Part shown: in pieces, positions 1 to 7,193 of the stretch
How positions within the stretch are numbered: position 1 is the stretch's first letter
How the letters are laid out: every line of letters begins with the position of its first letter
Source: Clostridiales bacterium
GTDB taxonomy: Bacteria; Bacillota; Clostridia; Christensenellales; Aristaeellaceae
DNA: 21,028 nt
Direction of reading: 5' to 3'
Assembly: GCA_012512355.1 (NCBI GenBank)
Contig: JAAZEI010000317.1
Span: 1 to 21,028 of the forward strand
The notes under the pieces: model-generated
What the model was told of the DNA's origin: nothing
Seen by the model: the letters and a program-made list of their open reading frames with translations, nothing else
The model's database searches: none
Program-made: the position numbers and the translations under genes

Positions 1-551
1 AATACATCCTGCTCTCCGCCCACAGGGAGGAGAACATCGACACCGAGGCCAATTTCCTCAGCCTGATGAACGCGGTCAATGCCATGGCGCAGAAATATGA
101 TATGCCCATCCTTTATTCCTGCCACCCGCGCAGTAAAAAGTGGATAGAAGAGCGCGGCTTCATCTTTGACTCCCGGGTGATCCAGCACGAGCCGATGGGC
201 TTCCACGACTTCAACCACCTGCAGATGAACGCCTACTGTGTGGTGAGCGACAGCGGCACCCTGCCGGAGGAAAGCAGCTTTTTCCTGTCACAAGGACACC
301 CTTTCCCCGCGGTGTGCATCCGCACCTCCACCGAGCGGCCGGAGGCACTGGACAAAGGCAACTTTGTCCTGGCCGGCATCACAAAAGAGCAGGTGCTGCA
401 ATCCGTCGACCTGGCGGTGGCCATGCAAAAGAATGGCCACCTGGGCACCCCGGTGCCTGATTACACGGATATCAACGTCAGCACGAAAGTGGTCAAAATC
501 ATCCAGAGCTATACCGGGATTGTGGATAGGATGGTTTGGCGGAAGTATTGA
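1..551 (+). CDS. UDP-GlcNAc 2-epimerase family protein, C-terminal part (5' end outside window)
   Basis: The open frame enters from the left edge (first full codon at base 3) and stops at 551, giving about 182 residues, roughly the C-terminal half of a ~370-residue non-hydrolysing UDP-N-acetylglucosamine 2-epimerase. These cytosolic enzymes invert C2 of UDP-GlcNAc-type sugars for capsule, teichoic acid or O-antigen synthesis. The fragment opens with SAHREEN, matching the family's HRREN motif, whose His is catalytic in E. coli WecB. SDSGTLPEESS and RTSTERPEALDKGNFVLAG follow and form the UDP-binding part. SDSGT instead of the TDSGG of WecB suggests the CapG/FnlC branch, which makes UDP-N-acetyl-L-fucosamine, but that is inference from memory of the families. 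The gene is much GC-richer (about 62% over three hand-counted lines) than its neighbours. Family is secure; exact substrate is not. Confidence 0.88.
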   Translation, partial: YILLSAHREENIDTEANFLSLMNAVNAMAQKYDMPILYSCHPRSKKWIEERGFIFDSRVIQHEPMGFHDFNHLQMNAYCVVSDSGTLPEESSFFLSQGHPFPAVCIRTSTERPEALDKGNFVLAGITKEQVLQSVDLAVAMQKNGHLGTPVPDYTDINVSTKVVKIIQSYTGIVDRMVWRKY

Positions 552-580
552 GTCAGCGCAGCAAGTTTATAAGTCACAAA

Positions 581-616
581 GAGCCAGGCATCATCTGACA
601 ATGCTTGGCTCTTTTC
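581..616 (+). terminator. Rho-independent terminator after the epimerase gene
   Basis: An 11-bp stem (GAGCCAGGCAT at 581-591 with ATGCTTGGCTC at 601-611, one G-T wobble) closes a 9-nt loop and runs into CTTTTCGTT. It lies 29 bases after the epimerase stop codon and probably ends the upstream operon. Confidence 0.85.
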
Positions 617-685
617 GTTAATAAAAAACAATCAGATGGATACAAGTCCGATTTATTGTTTGACAAACACCACCTCATTTTCTGA

Positions 686-714
686 TTGACGGATTCAAAA
701 AGCTATGCTAAACT
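686..714 (+). promoter_or_regulatory. Sigma-A type promoter for tRNA-Pro
   Basis: TTGACG (686-691) and TAAACT (709-714) are 17 bp apart, and a TG one base before the -10 makes it an extended -10. Initiation near 721 would give about a 70-nt 5' leader before the mature tRNA. No other gene lies downstream that it could serve. Confidence 0.6.
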
Positions 715-789
715 TCACTTTGTCGGCTTTAATTTAAGCAGGTGCAATGCAGTCATCGCAAGAGCGTATCAGCCCTTCATCGGTTCCAT

Positions 790-866
790 CGAGGTGTGGC
801 GCAGCTTGGTAGCGCGTTTGGTTCGGGACCAAAAGGTCGCAGGTTCAAATCCTGTCACCTCGACCA
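790..866 (+). tRNA. tRNA-Pro, anticodon CGG, CCA end encoded
   Basis: A 77-nt cloverleaf can be drawn by hand. The acceptor stem is CGAGGTG (790-796) with CACCTCG (856-862). The D arm contains GCGCAGCTTGGTAGCGC. The anticodon stem TTTGG/CCAAA encloses the loop TTCGGGA, so the anticodon is CGG, reading proline codon CCG. The T arm contains GGTTCAAATCC. A discriminator A and an encoded CCA end the gene at 866. The tRNA stands alone between the epimerase gene and an opposing permease gene, with its own promoter and terminator. Short open frames crossing it are spurious. Confidence 0.97.
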
Positions 867-880
867 TAAGAATACAAGAA

Positions 881-917
881 AACCCAGTAGCCATCATTCA
901 TGGTCACTGGGTTTTTT
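881..917 (+). terminator. Terminator after tRNA-Pro, probably bidirectional
   Basis: AACCCAGT (881-888) pairs with ACTGGGTT (906-913) and is followed by TTTT on the plus strand. On the minus strand the same stem is followed by TTTTCTTG, so it can also stop transcripts of the convergent permease gene ending at 1007. Confidence 0.82.
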
Positions 918-1006
918 GTCGTGAATATTCTATGACAAGATGAGTTCATGGTGTTAAAGCGCATTCTCTGCGCCATCATAGCGCTCACCCCATAGGCGTT
1001 TTTATA

Positions 1007-2356
1007 TCAAGCTTTATGAGGCATGTAGGCAATGCCCGCTAACATAATGACGGCGAATACCAGCAAATAATACACAACAGCCATCTCATGGGCTATGCAG
1101 GCGGCAATCACCATGAAGACACAGCTGAGAATAGCCAAGCCGGGCATGATAAAGCGTTTGAAAGTGGACAGCGTCGTTTCGCGCTTCATCATCATCAGGA
1201 GGATGGGGATATACCCTGCGTACAGTGTGATGATGGGCAATTCTGAAGTATCAAATGCCACCGGGCCAAACCAGGAAGCTGTGAGGTTGGCGCCATAGAA
1301 GTACAATAGCCAAAAGGCGCAGAGCAAAAGACCCAGGATGGAAGAGTTAGCGGGCATATTGGTAACGGGGTCCACCTGTTTGAGGAGATTGGGGTTGGGG
1401 CCATAGCCGCGAACCGCCAGGGAATATAGGGCCCGTGTACAGCCCACCATGAGGCCGTTTAAAGTGCCCAGACAGGAAATAATAATAAATACAAAAATCA
1501 GCGTGCCGGCAACTTGCCCGAAAATATTCTGGAAAGCAAGTTTAGCGCCTGTCTGGCCATTGCTCATCAATTCGGCTGCAGGCACAGCGCCAGCAAGGCC
1601 GATATAATAGAGGATATAAACAGCAACCACGATGACTGCGCCAATCATTAACGCGCGAGGAAGGTTCTTTTTTGAATCTCTGATTTCTGAGTTGATGGAG
1701 GTAGCGATAATCCAGCCTTCATATGCAAAGGCAACGGCTACCACGGCCGCAAACAGCCCACCGCCGGTGCTGGCTGATTCGATGGTCGTACGGTTGAAGT
1801 TTTCCATCGTCATGCCATTGGATAGACCCACAATTGTACCGGCGACAGCCATCAACCCCAGTGGGATGAGCTTAATAATTGTCGTTGTTACCTGGAAACG
1901 CCCCGCAAGTATTGGAGACAGGGCGTTGAGCGCGAAGATGGCAATGAGGTAAAAACATGCAATGACCATACAGGAACCGCCCGTGATGTCCCAATCAAGA
2001 AGTACACAGGTATAGCGTGCGGAAACCCAAGCCAGGACTGAGGTCAGCGTAGGTTTATAAAGAACAGCCATAAACCAACCCATAAAGTAGCCGTATTTAC
2101 GATTTACATAGACATCAGCGTAGTCTACGATGCCATTGATTTTCTCGTGGCGGGTCGCCATGGTAGCAAAGGCAAAGCTGCAAATAATCGTAATCAGACC
2201 GACAAGTCCCCAGGCCACGATGCCCAGGGGAATATTGCCATTTGTTTCTATCAGGACCTTTTCTGCCTTGAAGAACACCCCGCTGCCGATGACGATGCCA
2301 ACCACCATAGAAATTGCCGTGAACAGGCCATACTTTTTCTTGAGTTCGCTTTGCAT
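1007..2356 (-). CDS. APC-family amino acid permease
   Basis: A 449-residue integral membrane protein of the amino acid-polyamine-organocation superfamily. About 12 hydrophobic segments run through nearly the whole length, the usual topology. The N-terminal sequence KKYGLFTAISMVVGIVIGSGVF contains the TM1 G(S/A)G unwound motif that binds the substrate amino and carboxyl groups. Later segments include FAYEGWIIATSINSEIRDSKKNLPRA, typical of TM6 and the following loop in the LAT/SteT-like branch. The substrate cannot be read from the sequence; serine/threonine exchange as in SteT is one possibility. I chose ATG at 2356 because AAGGATGG lies just upstream at suitable spacing; an in-frame TTG at 2389 would add 11 residues but lacks a well-placed ribosome site. 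It is divergent from the betaine transporter operon and has its own promoter. Confidence 0.88.
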   Translation of the reverse strand: MQSELKKKYGLFTAISMVVGIVIGSGVFFKAEKVLIETNGNIPLGIVAWGLVGLITIICSFAFATMATRHEKINGIVDYADVYVNRKYGYFMGWFMAVLYKPTLTSVLAWVSARYTCVLLDWDITGGSCMVIACFYLIAIFALNALSPILAGRFQVTTTIIKLIPLGLMAVAGTIVGLSNGMTMENFNRTTIESASTGGGLFAAVVAVAFAYEGWIIATSINSEIRDSKKNLPRALMIGAVIVVAVYILYYIGLAGAVPAAELMSNGQTGAKLAFQNIFGQVAGTLIFVFIIISCLGTLNGLMVGCTRALYSLAVRGYGPNPNLLKQVDPVTNMPANSSILGLLLCAFWLLYFYGANLTASWFGPVAFDTSELPIITLYAGYIPILLMMMKRETTLSTFKRFIMPGLAILSCVFMVIAACIAHEMAVVYYLLVFAVIMLAGIAYMPHKA

Positions 2357-2425
2357 ATATTCCATCCTTTTCTTATCAGACAAGGCCAAATCACCAAGCC
2401 CAGTCTAAATATGATATTTTTACAC

Positions 2426-2454
2426 ACTATAGGTATTTGGGCGGTGTTTGTAAA
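2426..2454 (-). promoter_or_regulatory. Promoter of the amino acid permease gene
   Basis: Read on the minus strand, TTTACA (2454-2449) and TATAGT (2431-2426) are separated by exactly 17 bp, about 70 bases upstream of the chosen ATG. Confidence 0.62.
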
Positions 2455-2626
2455 TTACAATAAAGCAAAAATGCAAGGCAAGAACATTGAACTTAATTTT
2501 TGGATTGAGAAATGAGCAACACCGGATGAGTGTATAAGACCTCTTTATAATGAACAAATGTGATGGCAATCAGGCAGAAAAGCATTGTTGTTATGGGGTT
2601 ATCAGCACCTCCGGCAGGCGTTCAAA

Positions 2627-2655
2627 TTGACCAAACAGCATATTTATAGTAAAAT
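2627..2655 (+). promoter_or_regulatory. Promoter of the betaine ABC importer operon
   Basis: TTGACC (2627-2632) and TAAAAT (2650-2655) with a 17-bp spacer, in AT-rich surroundings. Transcription would start near 2662, leaving a leader of about 160 nt before the binding-protein start codon. Confidence 0.6.
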
Positions 2656-2824
2656 AGTAAAGCATTAGAATGTGGTTCATGAAAAATCGCTTTAATTAAT
2701 GTTGGTTTCGAGTTACTTCACAATCAGAACAATACTGAGTAATTTGATATAACGCAAGGCATCATTCAACCTGGCGATTTGGTTTTAATGGCATGAACTG
2801 ACTAGACGACACGAAAGGAACACA

Positions 2825-3814
2825 ATGAAAAAGACAATAAAGAACCTCCTGCCGATTTTCCTGGCAGCTGTTATGCTGATAGCCGGCATGACTTCCGCAC
2901 AGGCTAAAAGCACCACCGTTTTTGGTGATGCAGGCTGGGATAGCATGAAATTTCATAACGCAGTGGCCATGTTGATTGCGGAAAATGCCTACGATATGGA
3001 TGTAAGTGAGATATCTGGTTCTACAGCCATCACTTACAACGCTCTTAAAAAGGGTGATATTGATGTCTACATGGAAACATGGACAGACAGCATCGCACCT
3101 TATGTAGAAGATGTTAAGAACGGCGACGTGATAGAGCTGGGTGTCAACTACGACGATAATATTCAGGGGCTGTATGTCCCCCGTTATGTCATTGAAGGTG
3201 ACGCGCAGCGCGGCATAGAGCCCATGGCACCTGATCTCAAAAGCGTTGAAGATTTGAAAAACTATAGCGAATTGTTCCGTGATCCGGAAGATCCTCGCAA
3301 GGGACGCATTTATGGCGCGATTTCGGGCGGGGAAGTTGATGAAATCATGCGTAAAAAAGTTGAGTTTTATGGTTTGGACGAAATGTACAACTACATGGAT
3401 CCGGGCTCTGACCCTGCCTTGTCAGCTGCTATTTCAAGCGCCTATGAGAAGGGCGAACCCATTGTAGCTTATTACTGGGAACCCGCTTGGATTACAGGTA
3501 AATATGATTTGGTTTTGTTGGAAGACGCGCCCTATGACCCTGAGCTATATCTAAAGGGTGAGTGCGCCTGCCCTGCCATCAGGCTGACCGTCGCAGTCAA
3601 TCCGACATTTTACGAAGAGAATCCTGAATTTTCAGAATTCCTGAGCAAATACAAAACATCAAGCCAGCTGACTTCAGATGCTTTGGCCTATATCGATCAA
3701 AATGATGCCGAATATGATGAGGCAGCAGTCTGGTTCTTGAAAGAGCACGATGAACTGCTTGACGAGTGGCTGTCCCCTGAAAAGGCCGCTATGGTCAGGG
3801 AAGTGCTTAAATAA
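2825..3814 (+). CDS. opuAC: Glycine betaine/choline-type ABC transporter substrate-binding protein
   Basis: A 329-residue extracytoplasmic binding protein of the OpuAC/ProX family (PF04069 type), which captures quaternary-ammonium osmolytes for the membrane complex encoded next. A signal peptide occupies residues 1-27 (MKK, hydrophobic core, then AQA as a cleavage site). The mature protein has aromatic residues in the places where this family builds its ligand cage: GDAGWDS near 34-40, METWTDS near 83-89 and YYWEPAW near 214-220. The hydrophobic core ends LIAGM, so there is no lipobox cysteine and the protein should be soluble and secreted rather than a lipoprotein. The ATG has AAAGGA upstream. 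It is the first gene of a three-gene operon with the permease and ATPase. Glycine betaine, carnitine, choline or proline betaine are all possible ligands. Confidence 0.88.
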   Translation: MKKTIKNLLPIFLAAVMLIAGMTSAQAKSTTVFGDAGWDSMKFHNAVAMLIAENAYDMDVSEISGSTAITYNALKKGDIDVYMETWTDSIAPYVEDVKNGDVIELGVNYDDNIQGLYVPRYVIEGDAQRGIEPMAPDLKSVEDLKNYSELFRDPEDPRKGRIYGAISGGEVDEIMRKKVEFYGLDEMYNYMDPGSDPALSAAISSAYEKGEPIVAYYWEPAWITGKYDLVLLEDAPYDPELYLKGECACPAIRLTVAVNPTFYEENPEFSEFLSKYKTSSQLTSDALAYIDQNDAEYDEAAVWFLKEHDELLDEWLSPEKAAMVREVLK

Positions 3815-3830
3815 TACTTGAAACTCGTGG

Positions 3831-3874
3831 TGGGGCTGACGCGCTGCAGTCAAATGCAGCGACTGTCAGCCCCA
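3831..3874 (+). promoter_or_regulatory. Strong intra-operon hairpin between binding protein and permease
   Basis: TGGGGCTGAC (3831-3840) pairs perfectly with GTCAGCCCCA (3865-3874), and inside it GCTGCA (3843-3848) pairs with TGCAGC (3855-3860), giving 16 base pairs in two stacked stems. No T tract follows (the next bases are TCTTATCATC), so a full terminator is unlikely. A 3'-stabilising or partial attenuating element that keeps binding-protein mRNA above permease mRNA is the usual role at this place in ABC operons. Confidence 0.7.
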
Positions 3875-3913
3875 TCTTATCATCAATAAAAAACACAAAG
3901 GAAGGTGATTTAT

Positions 3914-4786
3914 TTGCCTGAATGGATGATGCATTTCCCCAAGGATTTGTTTATCAACATAAAAAAACCTATAGATAATGCGATTGAGTACATGGTTAGA
4001 AACTGGGGACCGATTTTTGACGCGATATCAGACGGATTGCGCACCATGCTGTTCTACATCCGCTCCGCGGTCGAAATTATACCCTGGTGGCTGCTGATTG
4101 CTTTGGTATTTTTTGCAGCCTATAAAACCTCTAAAACCTCTAAAAAACTTTCGAGCGCGATACTTTACAGTGCTCTGTTATTTTTTATCGGTCTTATCGG
4201 TTTGTGGGACATGATGAACGCCACGCTGACCATCATCATTGCCTCGGTTATTATATCCTTGCTTCTGGGATTCCCTCTGGGTCTGCTGGTCGCACAAAGT
4301 AAACGAGCCAATGTCATTGTCAGGCCTGTGCTGGATACCATGCAGACCATGCCTAGCTTCGTCTATCTGATCCCGGCAGTTATGCTGCTGGGGCTGGGTA
4401 ATGTGCCCGCTGTGGTCGCAACAACAATATACGCTATGCCGCCCATTGTGCGCATGACCAGCCACGGCATACAGCAAGTCGATGCGGAAGTGGTTGAAGC
4501 CTCAAAATCCTTTGGAGCGACTCGTTTTCAAATGTTGACGAAGGTGCTGATACCTCAGGCGCTTCCTACGATTATGACGGGTGTTAATCAAACCATCATG
4601 ATGGCGATCTCGATGGTCGTCACCTCATCGATGATCGGCGCGACAGGTCTGGGATCTGAAGTGCTCAAAGGCATCAACCGCTTAGAAAGCGGGCGGGGAT
4701 TTGCCGCTGGAACTGCCATTGTCATTATTGCCATTATCATAGACCGTCTTACCCAGAGCCTTGGGATGAGAAAGGAGAAAGCTTGA
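3914..4786 (+). CDS. opuAB: Glycine betaine-type ABC transporter permease
   Basis: A 290-residue inner-membrane permease of the ProW/OpuAB type (BPD_transp_1). A polar N-terminal stretch of about 45 residues precedes roughly six hydrophobic segments. The EAA loop that contacts the ATPase is clear near the C-terminal third: VEASKSFGATRFQMLTKVLIP. TMQTMPSFVYLIPAVMLLGLG is the typical central membrane stretch. I place the start at TTG 3914, because AGGAAGGTGA ends five bases before it; an in-frame GTG at 3905 lies inside that ribosome site. The last codons overlap the ATPase start by four bases (TTGA), indicating translational coupling. The gene follows the binding-protein gene after a hairpin. 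Confidence 0.9.
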   Translation: MPEWMMHFPKDLFINIKKPIDNAIEYMVRNWGPIFDAISDGLRTMLFYIRSAVEIIPWWLLIALVFFAAYKTSKTSKKLSSAILYSALLFFIGLIGLWDMMNATLTIIIASVIISLLLGFPLGLLVAQSKRANVIVRPVLDTMQTMPSFVYLIPAVMLLGLGNVPAVVATTIYAMPPIVRMTSHGIQQVDAEVVEASKSFGATRFQMLTKVLIPQALPTIMTGVNQTIMMAISMVVTSSMIGATGLGSEVLKGINRLESGRGFAAGTAIVIIAIIIDRLTQSLGMRKEKA

Positions 4787-5976
4787 ACGATTTGAACGAG
4801 CAGAATGATGTGATCCTGCATGTCGAAAACCTGAGCATGCTGTTTGGATCCAGAAAAACACAGGCAAGAGAAATGATGGCACAGGGCGCCAGCAAGGATG
4901 AGATTCTTGAAAAAACTGAAGTCACTGTCGCTGTGGATGACATATCCTTTTCTGTTGAGCAGGGCAAAATATTCTCGCTGATTGGCCTTTCAGGCTCCGG
5001 TAAATCCACCGTTGTGCGATGCCTGAATATGCTGCTCACCCCAACATCCGGAAAGATATTTTATCGGGGGGAAGATATCAGCGCTTATTCCGCCGATGAA
5101 CTGAGGGAATACAGACGCAATAAGGTATCGATGGTCTTTCAGAGTTTTGGCTTAATATCTCACAGAAATGTTCTTGAAAATGTTGCCTTTGGCCTCGAAC
5201 TGCGGGGTGTAAAAAAAGAGGAACGCATCGAAAAAGCCATGGAAATGGTCAATATGGTGGGCCTCAGCGGATGGGAAAATAAAGAGATTACTGATTTGAG
5301 CGGCGGTATGCGACAGCGAGTGGGGATTGCGCGAGCACTTGCCAATGACCCTGATATCCTATTGATGGATGAACCCTTCTCAGCACTGGACCCTCTTGTC
5401 AGACGGGAAATGCAGTTTGAGATGCTCTCCATTCAGGAGAAACTCAACAAGACGATTATCTTTATCACGCACGACATCAATGAAGCCTTCAAGCTGGGCA
5501 ACAAGGTAGCCATCATGAGAGATGGAAGGATCATTCAGACGGATACTCCTGAAGACATGACCAATAACCCAAAAGATGAATATGTCCGTGAGTTCATCGA
5601 CAGTGCTGATAAATCACAGATTTATTATGTGAAGAGCTATATGCAGATGCCTGATTGCCTGATTCATGTCAGGGAAGGCGTGCAAAGAGCCCTGCGCCAG
5701 ATGCGTAATCATGGCGTGTCCAGTGCTTATATCATTGGTGATGGCATGCGCTACGTGGGTGTTTTGCCGCTTGAAGCAGCGTTTCAAGTCAGAGCAGGCG
5801 AAATAACATTCCAGGATGCCATCATGAAAGATCTGGAAACTACGACAGAAGATACGCAGATATCAGACTTGATGCCCATGGCAGCAAACGCCAAATATCC
5901 TATTGCCGTACTTGACGACGAAAAGAGGCTAAAGGGTATCATCAGCAAAGCTGCTGTGCTGACTTCTCTGATATAA
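4783..5976 (+). CDS. opuAA: Glycine betaine-type ABC transporter ATP-binding protein with CBS domains
   Basis: A 397-residue cytosolic ATPase of the ProV/OpuAA type that drives the importer. Walker [10 protein letters not shown] is at 68-76, the Q-loop VFQS at 118-121, signature LSGGM at 172-176, Walker B ILLMDE at 192-197, D-loop SALD at 200-203 and the switch His at 230. Residues 20-50 carry the family's FG...A..M...G.SKDEI insertion before TVAVDDISF. After about residue 280 come two CBS repeats, which in OpuA-type transporters sense ionic strength or nucleotides and gate transport. The start is TTG at 4783, overlapping the permease stop, with AAAGGAG just upstream. It is the last gene of the operon; I see no convincing terminator before the next promoter. 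Confidence 0.93.
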   Translation: MNDLNEQNDVILHVENLSMLFGSRKTQAREMMAQGASKDEILEKTEVTVAVDDISFSVEQGKIFSLIGLSGSGKSTVVRCLNMLLTPTSGKIFYRGEDISAYSADELREYRRNKVSMVFQSFGLISHRNVLENVAFGLELRGVKKEERIEKAMEMVNMVGLSGWENKEITDLSGGMRQRVGIARALANDPDILLMDEPFSALDPLVRREMQFEMLSIQEKLNKTIIFITHDINEAFKLGNKVAIMRDGRIIQTDTPEDMTNNPKDEYVREFIDSADKSQIYYVKSYMQMPDCLIHVREGVQRALRQMRNHGVSSAYIIGDGMRYVGVLPLEAAFQVRAGEITFQDAIMKDLETTTEDTQISDLMPMAANAKYPIAVLDDEKRLKGIISKAAVLTSLI

Positions 5977-5997
5977 TGAAAAGAAACTTCGGTGTGC

Positions 5998-6026
5998 TTG
6001 ACAGTTTAGTTAAGGTTAATTAAAAT
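5998..6026 (+). promoter_or_regulatory. Promoter of the aldo/keto reductase gene
   Basis: A consensus TTGACA (5998-6003), a 17-bp spacer and TAAAAT (6021-6026), about 75 bases before the reductase start codon. It suggests the gene is expressed independently of the importer operon. Confidence 0.7.
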
Positions 6027-6100
6027 GAGCCCATGCAAGGTTATCAAAAGAGTTTGATTTTATATTTCATTCATCCTGTATTTAAGAAGAGAGGTTCGCT

Positions 6101-6994
6101 TTGAAAAAACAATTATTGGGGAAAACCGGGTACCTCGTTTCGCCCATTATTTATGCGGGCATTGTTTCTATGAATGAGGGTCAGGATGAATCCGATCGCT
6201 GTGTATCCTGGTCTGTCGATCAAGGAATCAACTATTTTGATGTAGCGCCCAGCTATGGCGATGCCGAAGAAAAGCTTGGAAATTCTCTAAGACCTTACCG
6301 GAAAAACATCTATCTCGCCTGCAAGACGGAGAAGAGATCGCGCACTGAGGCTGAAAAAGAAATAGGACGCTCTTTAAAGTTATTGCATACGGATTGGTTT
6401 GATAACTTCCAGCTGCATGCTGTGACAAGCCCGGAAGATGTGGAGACAGCTTTTGGTCAGGGCGGCGTGATGGAACTGCTGAGGGACTTAAAAGAAAAGG
6501 GCATCATCCGCAAACTTGGCATCTCAGCGCACAGTGAGAGGGCAGCCATGGAATGTTTGGCGCGTTATCCTTTTGATACGGTGATGTTTCCGATGAATTG
6601 GATGCTTCACATGGGTCAGGGTATCGGCTCGAAGCTGATCAAGCTCAAAGAGCAGCAGGGGTTTGGTTTGCTGGGTATCAAGTCACTCATCCAGAGGGCA
6701 TGGACAGATGGTGATGACAGGGAAGGTACCTACCCTAAATCCTGGTGCAAACCTTTCGCGCCAGGGGAAGACGCGCTTCGCTTGGCTGCAATGCACTACA
6801 GCCTGTCAGCATTAAAATCAGATGTACTGATCCCTCCCGGCAATTTTGAGGCGATGAGTTTTATGGCAGAACATATTGATATGCTGCTTGACCAGCCTAT
6901 GAGTGAAAATGAAAAGGCGCTTCTTGAAACACATTTTGAAACGGTAAAAAACCTGCCATTTTTTGATAAAGACAAAGGCAATTGGCCTGATTAA
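6101..6994 (+). CDS. Aldo/keto reductase family protein
   Basis: A 297-residue cytosolic NAD(P)H-dependent oxidoreductase with a predicted (beta/alpha)8 barrel. The start MKKQLLGKTGYLVSPIIYAG is typical of the family. The full catalytic tetrad can be read: D47 and Y52 in NYFDVAPSYG, K75 in LACKTEK and H106 in FQLHAV. GIRKLGIS-like strand residues and the late IPPGN stretch fit the cofactor side. The natural substrate is unknown; many bacterial relatives reduce small aldehydes or sugar derivatives. The start is TTG at 6101, with GAGAGG about seven bases before it and no better ATG nearby. It is a monocistronic unit with its own promoter and a strong terminator. Confidence 0.9.
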   Translation: MKKQLLGKTGYLVSPIIYAGIVSMNEGQDESDRCVSWSVDQGINYFDVAPSYGDAEEKLGNSLRPYRKNIYLACKTEKRSRTEAEKEIGRSLKLLHTDWFDNFQLHAVTSPEDVETAFGQGGVMELLRDLKEKGIIRKLGISAHSERAAMECLARYPFDTVMFPMNWMLHMGQGIGSKLIKLKEQQGFGLLGIKSLIQRAWTDGDDREGTYPKSWCKPFAPGEDALRLAAMHYSLSALKSDVLIPPGNFEAMSFMAEHIDMLLDQPMSENEKALLETHFETVKNLPFFDKDKGNWPD

Positions 6995-7011
6995 AATAAG
7001 TGTAATCATAT

Positions 7012-7044
7012 AAGAAGGCGGAGCAATGCTCTGCCTTCTTTATA
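7012..7044 (+). terminator. Terminator after the aldo/keto reductase gene
   Basis: AAGAAGGC (7012-7019) pairs with GCCTTCTT (7033-7040), with an inner GAGC/GCTC helix, and is followed by TATATT. It lies 17 bases after the reductase stop codon. Confidence 0.8.
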
Positions 7045-7140
7045 TTAAGCAGCTGCTAAAAATTAGATATAGCCGTTGATAAAAGGAGAGCTTTAGGCGA
7101 TGCGGGTATAATCTATTCACATTGTGTGACCACATTTGTC

Positions 7141-7169
7141 TTGAAATATGGGAACAAGTGTGCTACTAT
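7141..7169 (+). promoter_or_regulatory. Promoter of uvrA with a LexA-box-like sequence in the spacer
   Basis: TTGAAA (7141-7146) and TACTAT (7164-7169) are 17 bp apart, 25 bases before the uvrA start codon. The spacer contains GAACAAGTGTGC (7152-7163), one mismatch from the GAAC-N4-GTTC core of Gram-positive LexA sites. Promoter fairly likely; SOS control only suggested. Confidence 0.58.
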
Positions 7170-7193
7170 TAGCTGTAATTCTCGGAGGTATTT

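Larger units (their letters stand above)
2357..2824. other. Divergent intergenic region, permease versus betaine importer
   Basis: About 468 bases without a credible gene on either strand. AT-rich. It holds one predicted promoter facing each way (2426-2454 minus, 2627-2655 plus) and a roughly 160-nt leader before the binding-protein gene. I see no recognisable riboswitch or strong hairpin in that leader, only a weak TTACT...AGTAA pairing near 2713-2744. An open frame on the plus strand reaching 2515 overlaps the permease gene and looks like its shadow. Confidence 0.6.

Noticed and set aside
521..529. TGTGGATAG, one base from a DnaA box
   Set aside because: Single copy inside the coding end of the epimerase gene, with no cluster or AT-rich unwinding region.
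686..943. Short open frames crossing the tRNA-Pro gene
   Set aside because: They run through a complete tRNA cloverleaf and its terminator and resemble no protein; no ribosome site stands before them.
2147..2515. 122-codon plus-strand frame at the 5' end of the permease gene
   Set aside because: It is mostly antisense to a clear membrane protein gene, has low-complexity composition and no ribosome site.
2656..2824. Possible riboswitch in the 160-nt leader of the betaine importer
   Set aside because: Only weak pairings can be drawn; no terminator-like stem and no conserved riboswitch core is seen.
7081..7115. TATAAT near 7109 as a second uvrA promoter
   Set aside because: The nearest TTGATA is 25 bases upstream, too far, and no TG extension is present; the 7141-7169 pair is better.
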